A stretch of 64,000 nucleotides of DNA from contig OX579641.1 in NCBI GenBank assembly GCA_951230915.1, positions 10,912,001-10,976,000 on the forward strand, written 5' to 3'. The DNA comes from Antitrichia curtipendula (Eukaryota > Streptophyta > Bryopsida > Hypnales > Leucodontaceae). The notes beneath the pieces were generated by a model. That model was not told the DNA's origin. It searched no databases and saw only the letters and a list, made by a program, of their open reading frames with translations. Shown piece by piece: positions 10,801 to 20,900 of this stretch. How positions within the stretch are numbered: position 1 is the first letter of the stretch; each line of letters begins with the position of its first letter. Position numbers and translations under genes: made by a program.

Positions 10801-13696
10801 TGCTAGTGTACCTATAGTATAATTAAATATGTTATAAACACCTTCAAATGGTTGTATGAATATACCAACATCTAGGTTCAAGACTCATAGGCTTAGGTCT
10901 CTGCGCTCACGCATTATCATTGTTGCAATTCACATCATTCAACACAATATTATATGATAATACATAAAACATTTTTTTAAGACTTACATCTTTTTGATTA
11001 GCAACTTCATCTCTTAATGCTTGTCGTTCAGCTTCAGCAGCATCCGCTCGTGCTTGCAATCGTTCTTGGCTTGCTTTATCACCTCCCATAACTGCTTCCA
11101 TCAACTATATACACCCTTGTTTTTTTTCATATGATAGGTTAGAAAATTAATTACTATTCATTTTGAACGATGAATGTATACCAAGTATTCTCATTGATTC
11201 AAACTTAAAAATATAAATGTAGTTGATCAAGGTTTCATTCCTTATAAATTTATGATTTGTTAATTGAAAAAATTAATTGTCCATGAAATAAATCATTATT
11301 TTGTTGTATTAAAACAACAGCAATTATAAAAGTAGTAGGATATTTTTACAACATATACTAAATGTAGAAGTATCACCTTTTTTCTCCTATAAGCTTGTGC
11401 CAATAGGGGGAACGGAAGTGTTTGTTGCTTTGTTGTCTTAGCTAACATCCACATTTTTTGGGTTCAATATTGATAAATAAAAATGTTATGCTATATTAAC
11501 TATTATAGAGACAATGTAGAAATCCCTAAAGATTAAAATACATTGATATTCATTATGTTTTTTAAAAATTTCACACAAAACTATACAATAGTAAAGTGTT
11601 TTCTTTGAAAAAAGTCAAATGTTGCAAAATTCTTATATTAAGTTTGAAATTGAAATTTTTTCTTTCTATTTAATACCCCCTATCAAAATATTACAAGTTT
11701 TACTACTAATTTTACTACTAAAATACTAAAAGAAGTATAAACATCTTTTATTTAGACATGTGTATTGGAAAATAAACCTGGTGAAGATGCATATGCAGAT
11801 TGATCTTGTCTTTGATCTAATTTGGTTGTCATAATTTGTACAAACTCGGGATACTCTACCTATATTACATCAAACATTTAGGAGAAAATCCAAAAACTAC
11901 GAGCATAAAACATGTTTGCATCCAAGATTTTTTTTTAATACCTTACTTAATAAATTACAAGGTTTATTACACTTGTGAGATTATTGTAAAGTACACAATT
12001 TTTGCAATAGCCGTATCAAATTTTTGAAACATGTCTACTTACTTCAAAAATAAATAAATAGAAACATATTATACTACATCACTAGAGAAATTTCAAATTT
12101 TACATAAACTCAAGATTTTAACCCTCAAACCGACCAAGTTGGTCACCGTAGAAATCATCCTTTTTGATACTATGTGAATCATTTGCTTCAAAAAACCCAA
12201 GAGCACTCATTGGAGGTCAAACTACAGTGCAAGAGCTCCCCTTTTCATACCAAACTCCAAAGATGATATTATGTCATCCATCAAAGACTTCGTGTCCGCG
12301 GCGAGAGTGAATATTTACCTCACCGGAGCCATCAGCGTCCACCTCAGCCAACATTGCCTCTATTTCCGACTTCTTTGCGTGCATGCCCAATACATTGAAT
12401 GCAGTCAACATCTCCGTTGCATCAATTGCGCCTATAATCTCCACAAAATATATTACAAAGTAAGGGCCATATGGACTACATGACATTCAATTAAAAAAAG
12501 GTTTGGAATTTTCATAGACAACTCAATCCAAGAAGTAGAATATTGCAATTAATAGTTGTCATGTGTTGAAAATTTAGTTAATCCATCAAGAATGAAGAAA
12601 AAAAAGGCCTTTGACAAGAGAATATAACTCAAAAGTTTATCAAAAATCACGAGGGCACCCAAAATGAACAAAGAGAGGAAACTCCAACCATTGGAATGGC
12701 TACTTAGCATACAAGAAGAGTCTATTCATTAAGTGTCCTACATTCGACCCAAAGATCAGGAAAAATGAACACCATGTCGTTGTACATTTCAAGTTGTACA
12801 TCATTAGGGCATCCAAAATGAACCCAAAATATAAACTCTAGCCATTGAAATGACTACTTAGTGTACATGAAGAGTTTGTTCATTAAGTGTCCCACATTTG
12901 ACTTGAAGATCAAGCAAATTGTGCACTATGCCATTCTACTAATGAAGTTCTTGAATATAGGACTTTTGTCCACAATTCTATCTTCTTAGTTTGTTGGTTT
13001 TGGAAATCAAAGACAAACAAAAATGACATAAAAATTGGGCCTTCTTTTTATGTCAATGTGTCAAACAATGAGTTGAATTTTACATGGATTCAAATGACAC
13101 CTCAACTTCATAATTGTTGAATAATGTACAAACATAAAATGATTTAGTGTTGCATTATCATGTGAATTTTAAAGCATGCATTTTATGTAACCCATTCTTG
13201 AGAGAGGAAGCTACTGAGGTAAATGAGCCCATTGCAAATGCAAATGGGAGCAATCCCATTGAATGTGGACAAAATTTTGTAATGGTGGTACCTACACATT
13301 CAATTTCTTTGAGATGTACACCATTAATACAATTTTGACCACAACCATGGAACTTGCTCCCATTTGGGCCCACAAATGGGCTCTCACCTTATTAATGTAT
13401 TTACCAGATCCATCCGCATCGATGAGCTCAAAGCATTCTTTTAATTCTTGTTTTTGTTGTCTCGTCAATTCCGGCCGCACAAATTTCCCATGTGCTCGCA
13501 GCCAACTTGCTACAGTCAACTTTTGCAATGTTCTCTAAATTCATTGCAATAATTTTCAAAATTCAGTATATAATTTCATTTATTCAATAATAAGCAAATG
13601 TATTGAAATTGTTGCCCTACAAATGCCATTTCAAAGTTGTCAGTTTTGATGCAAAGGTTTTAGATTTATACGAACATGTGCATTTTGTGGTTCCAT
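7840..13696 (-). CDS. two-EF-hand protein with coiled coil and long tail
   Basis: Exons on the minus strand: 13676-13696 (weak candidate start, ATG at 13696), 13405-13534, 12319-12431, 11778-11859, 11377-11441, 10988-11104, 10432-10479, 10062-10119, 9754-9963, 8465-8613 and 7840-8106. Every junction from the second exon on is GT-AG and in phase, giving about 412 residues plus a short start. Two canonical calcium loops are split by introns: DADGSGAIDATE and DADGSGEVEYPE. They are followed by EFVQIMTTKL, a centrin/calmodulin-like arrangement. Next come an Ala/Glu/Arg coiled coil (QERLQARADAAEAERQAL), a basic segment, a Ser/Lys-rich linker and a C-terminal helical region. In the ninth exon, read-through gives a premature stop two codons later; splicing at G|GTTAAG restores the frame. 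The role is unknown; Ca2+-binding is well supported. No ATG precedes the second exon in frame, so the start is unresolved. Confidence 0.7.
9024..9701. mobile_element. Stowaway-like MITE in an intron
   Basis: It starts CTCCTTCCATCCCAAAATGA and ends with the inverse, TCATTTTGGGACAGAGAG, flanked by TA on both sides (9022-9023 and 9702-9703). This is the Tc1/mariner Stowaway signature. At the right end the subterminal block (AAGAAGATCATTTT plus GGGACAAGAAATTCATGCC) is iterated about three times between 9600 and 9695. It sits in the ninth intron of the EF-hand gene, 53 bp from the splice site. Confidence 0.7.
10676..10905. repeat. repeat fragment in EF-hand gene intron
   Basis: The sequence around 10690-10905 (TAGCATGTGAGTATAGAATC and TATAGATGTCTATG-like blocks) recurs in inverted orientation near 28660-28800. 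It is a dispersed repeat inside the intron between the exons at 10432-10479 and 10988-11104. Confidence 0.45.
12648..12937. repeat. 155-bp direct repeat in intron
   Basis: Two diverged tandem copies, about 12648-12782 and 12803-12937, share GGGCA(C/T)CCAAAATGAAC and TTCATTAAGTGTCC(T/C)ACATT blocks at an offset of about 155 bp. They lie in the intron that splits the first EF-hand loop. Confidence 0.5.
13217..13390. repeat. hairpin-forming inverted repeat next to a splice donor
   Basis: Arms of roughly 75 bp (about 13217-13292 and 13316-13390) are inverted copies of each other, sharing CAAATGGGAGCAA and CAAAATT blocks. The structure looks like a foldback MITE. It ends only about 14 bp from the donor of the exon at 13405-13534. 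Confidence 0.5.
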
Positions 13697-14226
13697 GGCA
13701 GCCAACCTTTTCCGATTTTCAACAGTTATGAAGGGTTTAAATTAGGGTTGATTACATTATTTGAAACAATAAATTAAAACAATTTGCAGTTCTTCCAATG
13801 AGATTAGTAGTAGATCAATCATATAAATTCTTTTGTCGGCATCAACTATGTCATGGCATCAATTTTCATTTTTGAACCCCAATTTCTACATCCTATCTAC
13901 AACTGCATTCACATTGTACAACGTGATTAGGTTTCAGTTGGAATGGGGATGTAGGGTTTGACTCTTCAATAAAATTAATATTGTTGTTTTACCTACAAGA
14001 GAGCTTCATGCGTTACACTGTTCTTGTTACTACAAACAAATGAACCTTTTTGAGGATCATTCGATTTTAATGTACATTTTCATGTTCTAATATTGTATTT
14101 TAAAATTTAAAATTTGTATTGATTTGTAAAAGAAAAGTCGACTTTTGTTTTGTTACAGTTTCAGTGGAGGACTGGGGGATTTCTTCAGCCATTTCGGTTC
14201 CATGAAATGGAGCTCCTGAATTGGGG

Positions 14227-14258
14227 TATAAAGGCTTTGCTTTCGGATGCTGCAGCAA
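14227..14258 (+). promoter_or_regulatory. tRNA upstream TATA and CAA signals
   Basis: TATAAA at 14227-14232 is 36 bp before the tRNA-Arg 5' end, and CAA at 14256-14258 is about 10 bp before it. A TATA-like box plus a CAA initiation motif is the usual upstream context of plant nuclear tRNA genes. Confidence 0.6.
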
Positions 14259-14267
14259 GCACCCACT

Positions 14268-14340
14268 GACCGTGTGGCCCAATGGATAAGGCGCTTGCCT
14301 ACGGAGCAAGAGATTCTGGGTTCGATCCCCAGCATGGTCG
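14268..14340 (+). tRNA. tRNA-Arg (anticodon ACG)
   Basis: The 73-nt cloverleaf is complete. The acceptor GACCGTG pairs with CATGGTC (one G-T). The anticodon stem CTTGC/GCAAG encloses loop CTACGGA, with ACG in the middle. The T arm CTGGG-TTCGATC-CCCAG is perfect, and G is the discriminator. There is no intron. A-box and B-box sequences are intact. No T-run follows; the next tRNA starts 15 bp downstream. Confidence 0.95.
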
Positions 14341-14355
14341 ACGGCAGTAGTCGTC

Positions 14356-14437
14356 GTCAGTTTGGCCGAGTGGTTAAGGCGGTAGACTCGAAATCTACTG
14401 GGGTTTCCCCGCGCAGGTTCAAATCCTGCAGCTGACG
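14356..14437 (+). tRNA. tRNA-Ser (anticodon CGA)
   Basis: The 82-nt class II tRNA has acceptor GTCAGTT paired with AGCTGAC. The anticodon stem GTAGA/TCTAC encloses CTCGAAA (anticodon CGA). The long variable arm is TGGGGTTTCCCCG, and the T arm GCAGG-TTCAAAT-CCTGC is perfect. It lacks its own clear TATA or CAA and follows tRNA-Arg by 15 bp, so co-transcription is likely. Confidence 0.95.
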
Positions 14438-14443
14438 ATCCAA

Positions 14444-14460
14444 GCTTTTTTCTTCTTCTT
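14444..14460 (+). terminator. Pol III T-run after tRNA-Ser
   Basis: A run of six T residues begins about 8 bp after the tRNA-Ser end and is followed by further T-rich sequence. It is the first such run after the tRNA pair. Confidence 0.6.
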
Positions 14461-14520
14461 TTTCCTTACCAACTTCTCCTCAGTCTTACTTTTCAAACGA
14501 AACAAGATTTGAATTTTATA

Positions 14521-14763
14521 GGCTGGGTGGGCCAGGGAGAATTGTCCCTCTCATTGCCCCAACCAAGGATAATTTAAAAAAAATTCCCCCTATTATGTGC
14601 CCCGCATTTATTGATAATTCTTCACCACTTCTACCTAATTTGGGGCCTCTAATTGCAAATATGGATTCAGAATTTTAAAAAAAACTAGTACGTTGCAAAT
14701 AGAAAATTCTAGTGTTTGCCCCAGTGGGGCAATGAGGGGGTCAATTCACCCTTGCCGGCTAGG
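14521..14763. mobile_element. MITE, first of a tandem pair
   Basis: The left end (14521-14560, containing GGGAGAATTGTCCCTCTCAT then TGCCCC) is inverted at 14725-14763 (GGGGCAATGAGGGGGTCAAT then TCACCC). About 240 bp with no coding capacity. Confidence 0.55.
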
Positions 14764-14940
14764 TGCCCTTCAAACTCATTTTTTGCTACTATGCCTAGTT
14801 ACTAATATGTGTCTAATTGGTCAAGTGAAAGTGAAAGAAAATTCCAACGCAACATTTGGATACCACATGCAAAAGTTACGAAGGATCAAAGTTTTTTTTG
14901 GTAGATTTTATGGAATTGTTTCTTCAACATGCGTGCATAG

Positions 14941-15180
14941 ATAGGCCGGGGAGGATTGACACCTCTATTGCTCCATCAAAGGGTAAATGTAAAAATTGCC
15001 CCCTATTTTGTACCGCTTAAATTTTGTATGTCTTCACATCTCCTAGCTAATTTGAGGCCTTTGATTGCAAATATGAATTCAAAATTTGAATAATTTATGC
15101 CACAAATACATAATTTCAATGTTTTATGTAGGGTTAAAAAATAGGGCAATAGAGGAGTTAATCCTCCCTGGCCATGTGCA
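14941..15180. mobile_element. MITE, second of a tandem pair
   Basis: The left end GGCCGGGGAGGATTGACACC is inverted at 15142-15174 (GGAGTTAATCCTCCCTGGCC). The internal sequence is homologous to the copy at 14521-14763, with an offset of about 418 bp. The flanking parts (14770-14900 and 15176-15270) recur near 30835-31095, so the pair belongs to a dispersed family. Confidence 0.55.
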
Positions 15181-15340
15181 TATTGAATTTGGAGAGTTAC
15201 ACAATGCAGTGATGGCGGTTTTAGGCAAGGTGCAATTTGGGGTGTATCCACTTCAAGATTTTATTCTCAATGTACATTTTAAATTAACCAAGAACACAAA
15301 TGTTTATACTATTGTTGAAAGGGAGGTTCATGGAGGTTAG

Positions 15341-16870
15341 GTGGAGATTTTTTTAATTTGATTAAAATATTCATCAAGAATAAAAGCTTATGTAGCATTT
15401 TAAAATTCATTAGTATAGTTAACACTAAGTAACACTGTTAGTGTAGTTCATTCTACAATTGCCATTACAGTCACTTACAATGGTCACAATATATTCTTAA
15501 AAGTAGTCACAATGTTAAAACCTTTCAATGGCTATGTTACTTTGTTAGCCAGGATATAATTTAAAACTAAACAAATGCTTTGTCTTCAAATTTTATATGA
15601 TTTGTGTGTTTTAACTGTAACTCTAATTTCTTTGTGTCTAGACTAGAACTTAAAACTTTGAACTTTGGTAGTTAGGAGGTGATAACAATAATTTCCAGAA
15701 TATATTTTTCTAAATAAATCATTTCAAACAATTATGAAGGATACAATTTTTTCTTTCTATTGATACAATATGCTTACTAAAAGCTAATAATGATTAATAC
15801 TTATCTTTCTAAAAGCTTCTTAAATGATTCACTACAGTTCCTACAGATATATAATTGTCCTCTTACAACTGGGCCTTCACAATTATATTAGTGGAATGAA
15901 GATTCAAAATTAAAAAAATCAAGGAGAATGTCATCTTCTTTAAATTGGAAAGAAATTCAATAGATTTGGCACTTTTTAGGCATCCAACTTCAACTAATGG
16001 ATGATTGTTAGAAAACACTTGTCATTTTTTAAGTTTTTTTTGTCTCCTTGAACTTGGACATAGCTTTTGCATTGTATATCAATTTTACATGAAATTTGAA
16101 ACGAAGGTACATGTGGTAGATGCAGACATTGAATAATCTTTTATATTTTTGAAAATAATTTTACTATTTTCAAATAGTCCCAATTGAATATCTACCTTGG
16201 CTATTTGGGGGGATTTTAGTACTATTTTTGACCCAAAAATGCCAATTTGAAGCTCAAAATTAGAATGAAAGGATTTCTACTAAAGTTGTAGAAGACCATG
16301 AAGAGATTTTCTAAAAATAATTTATTTTCTACCTTTCATATATGATTTTGAAAGTGCACTACTTTTGTACAAGTATAGAGAGCACAATTTTTTTTTTCCA
16401 AAATTGAAAATGGTTGAGAAGAAGTCCTGTAAAGAAAGAAAGTCCAAATATAGGTTGCCATTTTTTCTTGGAAACAATAAAACAAAAATATCTAGAAGTA
16501 AAATAAGCTCAAGTTAAAAAAATATTGACAAAATAATTCTTCAAATATATTTATTATATTTTAGAATATTTATATTTCAAACATGTTAATTATAGTCTTT
16601 TCACTACAAGAGATTGGGGTATATTTAAGTAGGTTTTTAGTATGAAAGTACTGAAAATCCAATTTTCTTGTTGAAAGGTCAAGCTGAAATTTTTTATATG
16701 TACATTTAGGCATGTTTTGCTAATTGGTCATGGGAATGAATACAAAGTTGCATTTTAAGTCACATTTTAAGTCACATTTTAAAGTTGCATTTTAATTTGT
16801 GTTTTAAGTCGCAATTTAAGTCACCAAAAAAATCAACACGTTTTTGTTAGTACAAAAGTGTCAAATAAAT
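15341..16870. other. AT-rich intergenic DNA
   Basis: No gene is visible. A short array of AAGTCACATTTTAA-like units lies at 16750-16820, just before a large hairpin. Confidence 0.4.
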
Positions 16871-17283
16871 TTTCTATGTACAATGGAACTTTAATTTTTG
16901 AAATCAGCAGACTTCAGGGTCCATTTAGGCATGGTAAAACACATTTTTTCAAAAAAAATTGGACTAACAAAAGTTGTAAAATCAATCTAACTTTCACCTC
17001 CAAAAATCCGTTTGCAATTTTGAGTGTCCAATCAAAGGTTATGGACGAAATTCAGAAAGGGGTTGGAATGAACAATTTTTTAAACACTTTTAAACATCCT
17101 CTCTGAATTTTGTCCATAACTTTTGATTAGAGACTTGAAATTGAAAACGGATTTTTGGAGGTGAAATTCAGATTGATTCTTCAACTTTTCTTAGTTCAAA
17201 GTTTTTCAAAAAAAAATGTTTTACTATGCCTACATGGCATCTGAAGTCTGCTGAATTCACCAAGGAAATGTTAAACATAGAAA
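16871..17283. repeat. large foldback with about 190-bp arms
   Basis: Arms 16871-17060 and 17099-17283 are inverted copies at roughly 75-80% by eye, with a loop of about 40 bp. Shared blocks include CAGCAGACTTCAG, TCACCTCCAAAAATCCG and TTATGGAC(G/A)AAATTCAGA. Transcription would give a long imperfect hairpin RNA. Confidence 0.6.
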
Positions 17284-17324
17284 GCAACTAGATAAATGAC
17301 ATTATAATCATTTTTGCCATCACG

Positions 17325-17405
17325 TACGTGTATGCATGGTGTTATGGCAAAGGGCCTTGACCTACTAGGCAAGGGGTGCAAGGTTCAAACCCCCTTGGAA
17401 CCACT
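17325..17405 (+). repeat. possible tRNA-derived SINE head
   Basis: GGTTCAAACCC near 17382 matches the Pol III B box and is preceded at tRNA-like distance by TGGTGTTATGGCAAAGGGCC, a degenerate A box. The arms do not fold into a tRNA, so a SINE 5' region is more likely than a gene. Confidence 0.35.
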
Positions 17406-18126
17406 TAGCTAGTAGATTGTATTGTTGGGCAAGTAGATGGGTGACATGTGGATCTTGTAAATTGACATTGTCTTTTAATTCTTGTTGAAAAATTGAAATT
17501 GTCTTTTAAGCATGACAAAAACTACTGAAAAGACAACTGCAAGACTTCTAGTAAGGTATATTAATGTATGTCCTAGAGATAACATTTTAAGTAATGTGTA
17601 CTAAAAACACGAGACCTTTACATATGCATATTTTGACTAAAAACTTCACTTATAATACCCCTTTTTCTTGTAGTGTTTGAATGCTCTTGGTTATCAAAAT
17701 ATTGCCACTAATTCCTAGTCTAGAAATAATTATTGATGAACTTAAGAAAATAATTGTGCAATCTTGAAATCAATGAAAAAAATGATCCAAGTATATAAAT
17801 CAATAAAATACTATGTACAATTTTTGGAGGACTTGCAATAGTGCAATTGTCTATATTAGAATAACAAAAAGACTTCAATCAACTATACCAAATTCTACTA
17901 CTTTGAATAAACTTCTAGTCTTTTATACTTATGTTTATGAATTTTGAAGTATTTGTCAAAATTGCATTTTATGAATTTTAGAGCTTTCCAAAGTTGAAAA
18001 CTTAGAATTTCCTTTGCCATGTTTCATGATGCTTTTACTTCAAAATGAAAAAAGGGCAAACTAAAGTTTAAGAGTAGCTTTGCCTTGTCATCAAATGAAG
18101 AGGAACCATGGAAGTGTACCATTATA

Positions 18127-18322
18127 GGGAATTTTGTTAAAATGGCTGTATTCTATGTGCCATTTTCAGACTATCCAGTTTGAATAGTAAAGTGTCATCT
18201 AGGGCGGGTGACTGTAGATTTCAAACATTTAGGAATGATATAGAAATCTAGGACAATGTACATTTCAGACCGCCTAGTCTGAACTGAATGACAGAATTGC
18301 ACCATTTTTACAAAATCACCCA
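18127..18322. mobile_element. GGGCAATTTCGTTAAAATGG-family MITE, degenerate copy
   Basis: The left end GGGAATTTTGTTAAAATGGC is inverted at the right end (CCATTTTTACAAAATCACCC). About 196 bp. It shares TIRs with copies at 19385-19602, 20658-20709 (one end) and 20901-21092. Confidence 0.55.
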
Positions 18323-18517
18323 TCATTGAGGTTGATGGCCTTGATGACAAAGGTTCTAAGCACCTATGTTTAGGAGGAACCAACGGCTAGTTCAAAGTTA
18401 GCAAGTGAAATTGGGGAAAAAAAACCCATCGCAATTTGAAAACATTAGCGAAAAATCTGTGAAAAAATCTATAAAATTTCCAATTTGAGTGAAAAACACA
18501 GAAAATAACCTAACTCG

Positions 18518-19320
18518 GTGCTTGAAAAACCGGTCCAATATGTGAATTGCAGGAAATTAGTAGGACCGGAGTACCGGACCCTGCCAATCACCCGGGAAGA
18601 AGGTTCCCCTTTAACTCAAGTTGACCTGAACTTGCAGGCGCAAGTACGTCGACCTCTAGCTAAAACGAAAGAAACGGAAGTCGCCAACTGGCTCCGAAGG
18701 AAGAGTGCAATTCCGTCTAGGGTCTAAGACATCAGTACATCACCGAAGGTAACTTTCACTGTACTTGGCAAGTGACTTCTGATTCAACCGCCACACTATG
18801 CGAGCTATCCGCCCCCTGGAAATGAACGCAACATATATGGTCGACCTTCTTGTTTGGAAAGAGAAACCAATATATATAAGCGGGAGCCAAACACTAAAAA
18901 AATTCGGCTTCTGCAACTACCCGAAAAGGGCAAGTCCACTGCAACCTTGGACAACCAGGAACTCCCACAAATATTCACAGCCGCCGACATATTCGGATGG
19001 TTGACGGGGATTTGTGCTTGCCAAGCTCAGGGTTCATCCGCTACAGCTACAGCAACATCCAAGTACGTGTACATTCTCGAATCAAATTCAAGCTTGCGAC
19101 TCAGCTAGCAGCTCCTGAAGCCTTTGATTTAAACTCCGATCCCTATCACCGGTATATAGTGCCACAATTTGCAACAGTCTACAACAACTAGAATGCAAGT
19201 GAATGCAAGCAATTAACAGTACTGCAATACTGCATATAGTATTGTTTGCAGTGATTGCAGTTCGATCAGCTGTGAGGGATCCTGATCGAAGTTCATGATC
19301 GAAGTCCATATTCGTAATCC
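18518..19320 (+). other. GC-richer island with a TATA box, no recognised gene
   Basis: Base composition rises sharply relative to its surroundings. TATATATAAGCGGGAG at 18870-18885 looks like a core promoter. A downstream ATG at 18997 opens a short frame reaching a possible CAA|GTACGT donor. No protein family is recognised and no further exon is visible before the peroxidase relic, so this may be a remnant promoter and leader. Confidence 0.25.
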
Positions 19321-19384
19321 GTGAGTACTGATCGATCGATCGAGTGGTTTTTAAAATTGAGTATCATGGCGAGAGTGCATTTAT

Positions 19385-19602
19385 GGGCAGTTTCGTTAAA
19401 ATGGCGGTATTCCGTTATTTTGGCTCTCTTAGATTTCTGAAATCTATATAAGTTCTACATTTTTTCAAATTGTGCGGTCTGAAATCTATCTATCAGTTAT
19501 AGATTTTGAAATCTATATCTATCCTAGATGTCACATTTATGGTTCAAAGTAGCTGCTCTGAAAATGGCCCACGGAATACAGCCATTTTAACGGAATTGCC
19601 CA
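19385..19602. mobile_element. GGGCAATTTCGTTAAAATGG-family MITE
   Basis: The left TIR GGGCAGTTTCGTTAAAATGG continues CGGTATTCCGT. The right end carries its inverse (ACGGAATACAGCCATTTTAA then CGGAATTGCCC). 218 bp, AT-rich interior, no coding frame. Flanks share ATTTA, a possible short target duplication. Confidence 0.65.
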
Positions 19603-19864
19603 TTTAGACAGTCCAGTTTGATCTTGAGCCTTGGAATCTAATCAGAAAGTTGCGTATCATTCTTTAGCTACACTAAGCCATCAAACATTACATAGACGCA
19701 GCCGTGAATCCGTTTATTGATACGTTTATGATGACTAAGGAAATCTTGATTAGCTGTAATCATCTAACTTTGAACAGAACGCTTGCTTCAGTAGATATAC
19801 TCCCAAGCTAGGGTAAGTTTGAATGTGAGACAAGCATACATACTGGAGAGAATTATTGTAGGCT

Positions 19865-20094
19865 AGATTTCGTAACGTTAACCGGGGCTAATCCTTTCAG
19901 GAATAGCCCCCACTTTAGACCCCTTCTACACAGTGTTTGAAAAATCTTGGGAGTTATTTTTTCACACTACTTTAGACCCCAAAATGTCCTGCCTTGGCCG
20001 GGCTAAAATTTATGCGGGGTTAAGCCTTGGGGTCTAAAGTGGGGCAGTTTAGACCCCCAAAACTTTAGCCCCAGGGGCTAATGCCACGAAATCT
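19865..20094. mobile_element. MITE with AGATTTCGT termini
   Basis: Left AGATTTCGTAACGTTAACCG is matched at the right end by the inverse of AGATTTCGTGGCATTAGCCC. Subterminal GGGGCTA/TAGCCCC blocks are repeated. About 230 bp, non-coding, superfamily not determined. Confidence 0.5.
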
Positions 20095-20312
20095 TCCTGT
20101 GGCTAGTCACACCTGCTTAGCAAACTAATATGAACACACTCCAGAAGGTTATGAGTGATCACAACATTACCACTTGCTAGTGTATGTTAAGTACAAGAAT
20201 TTGGAATCACACCATGCACACAATTGAACGAATTACTATGCATGCTCCAGAAGGTCTCTAGTACTGATACCAACATTCATTGCTAATGTGCATTCCGTTA
20301 CTTTCTGTGTAG

Positions 20313-20896
20313 GGCTGCGACGCGTCCGTCGTCGTCCTCGACGGCCCTGGCACACAGCAAAGCTCCCCCGCCAACTTCCGTTTACAAGGCCAACACCTAG
20401 CCATGAACCTCCTCAAACAAGCCGTTGAACGCGCCTGCCGCAATACCGTCTCCTGCGCCGATATCCTGGCCTTCGCTGCCCGCGACGGCGTCGTCCTCAG
20501 CGGCGGCCCTCGCTGGACTGTCAAAGGCGGCCGCCGCGATGGCTTCATCTCTTTCAAATCCGACGCGAGCTCCACTTTACCAGGCCCCGATAGCGACCTG
20601 AGCGAGCTTACTGCCGCTCTCATTGCGGACTGTGAACCTCGATAGACAGACGCCACAATGGCCAATTTCGTTAACATGGCGGTATTCCGTGTGCCATTTT
20701 CAGAGTGCCCGGGTTGTTGACGTCAGATCAGGTTTTGTTTGAGGATGTGGCCGCGAAACAGTTGGTGCTGGATAATACGGTGGAGAGTGTTTTTTTGAGA
20801 ATTTTGGGAATTCGATGGTGAAGTTGAGTGCGGTGGGGTGATCGCGGGGACTGAGGGTGAGATCCGGAAACGATGCTTTGTGTTGAATAGTTCTGT
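20313..20896 (+). pseudogene. class III peroxidase pseudogene
   Basis: After an acceptor (GTGTAG at 20307-20312) the frame reads GCDASVVVLDGP, then VSCADILAFAARDGVVLSGG and GGRRDG, diagnostic of secretory plant peroxidases, up to a TAG at 20643-20645. There a single MITE end (20658-20709) interrupts. The C-terminal part then resumes at about 20711 (GLLTSDQVLFED, then NSMVKLSAVG and AGTEGEIRKRC) with at least two frameshifts. The segment that should hold the proximal haem-ligand His (HTIGRAHC region) is missing, and no first exon with the distal His is visible upstream. Composition is GC-rich and unlike the flanks. Not functional. Confidence 0.85.
20658..20709. mobile_element. single MITE end inside the peroxidase relic
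   Basis: GGCCAATTTCGTTAACATGG followed by CGGTATTCCGTGTGCC is one terminus of the family at 18127, 19385 and 20901. The other terminus is absent. It sits exactly where the peroxidase sequence lacks its His region, suggesting insertion followed by deletion. Confidence 0.6.
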
Positions 20897-20900
20897 AAGA

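Noticed and set aside
20258..20677. 139-codon minus-strand frame
   Set aside because: Antisense of the GC-rich peroxidase relic, whose motifs are read on the plus strand.
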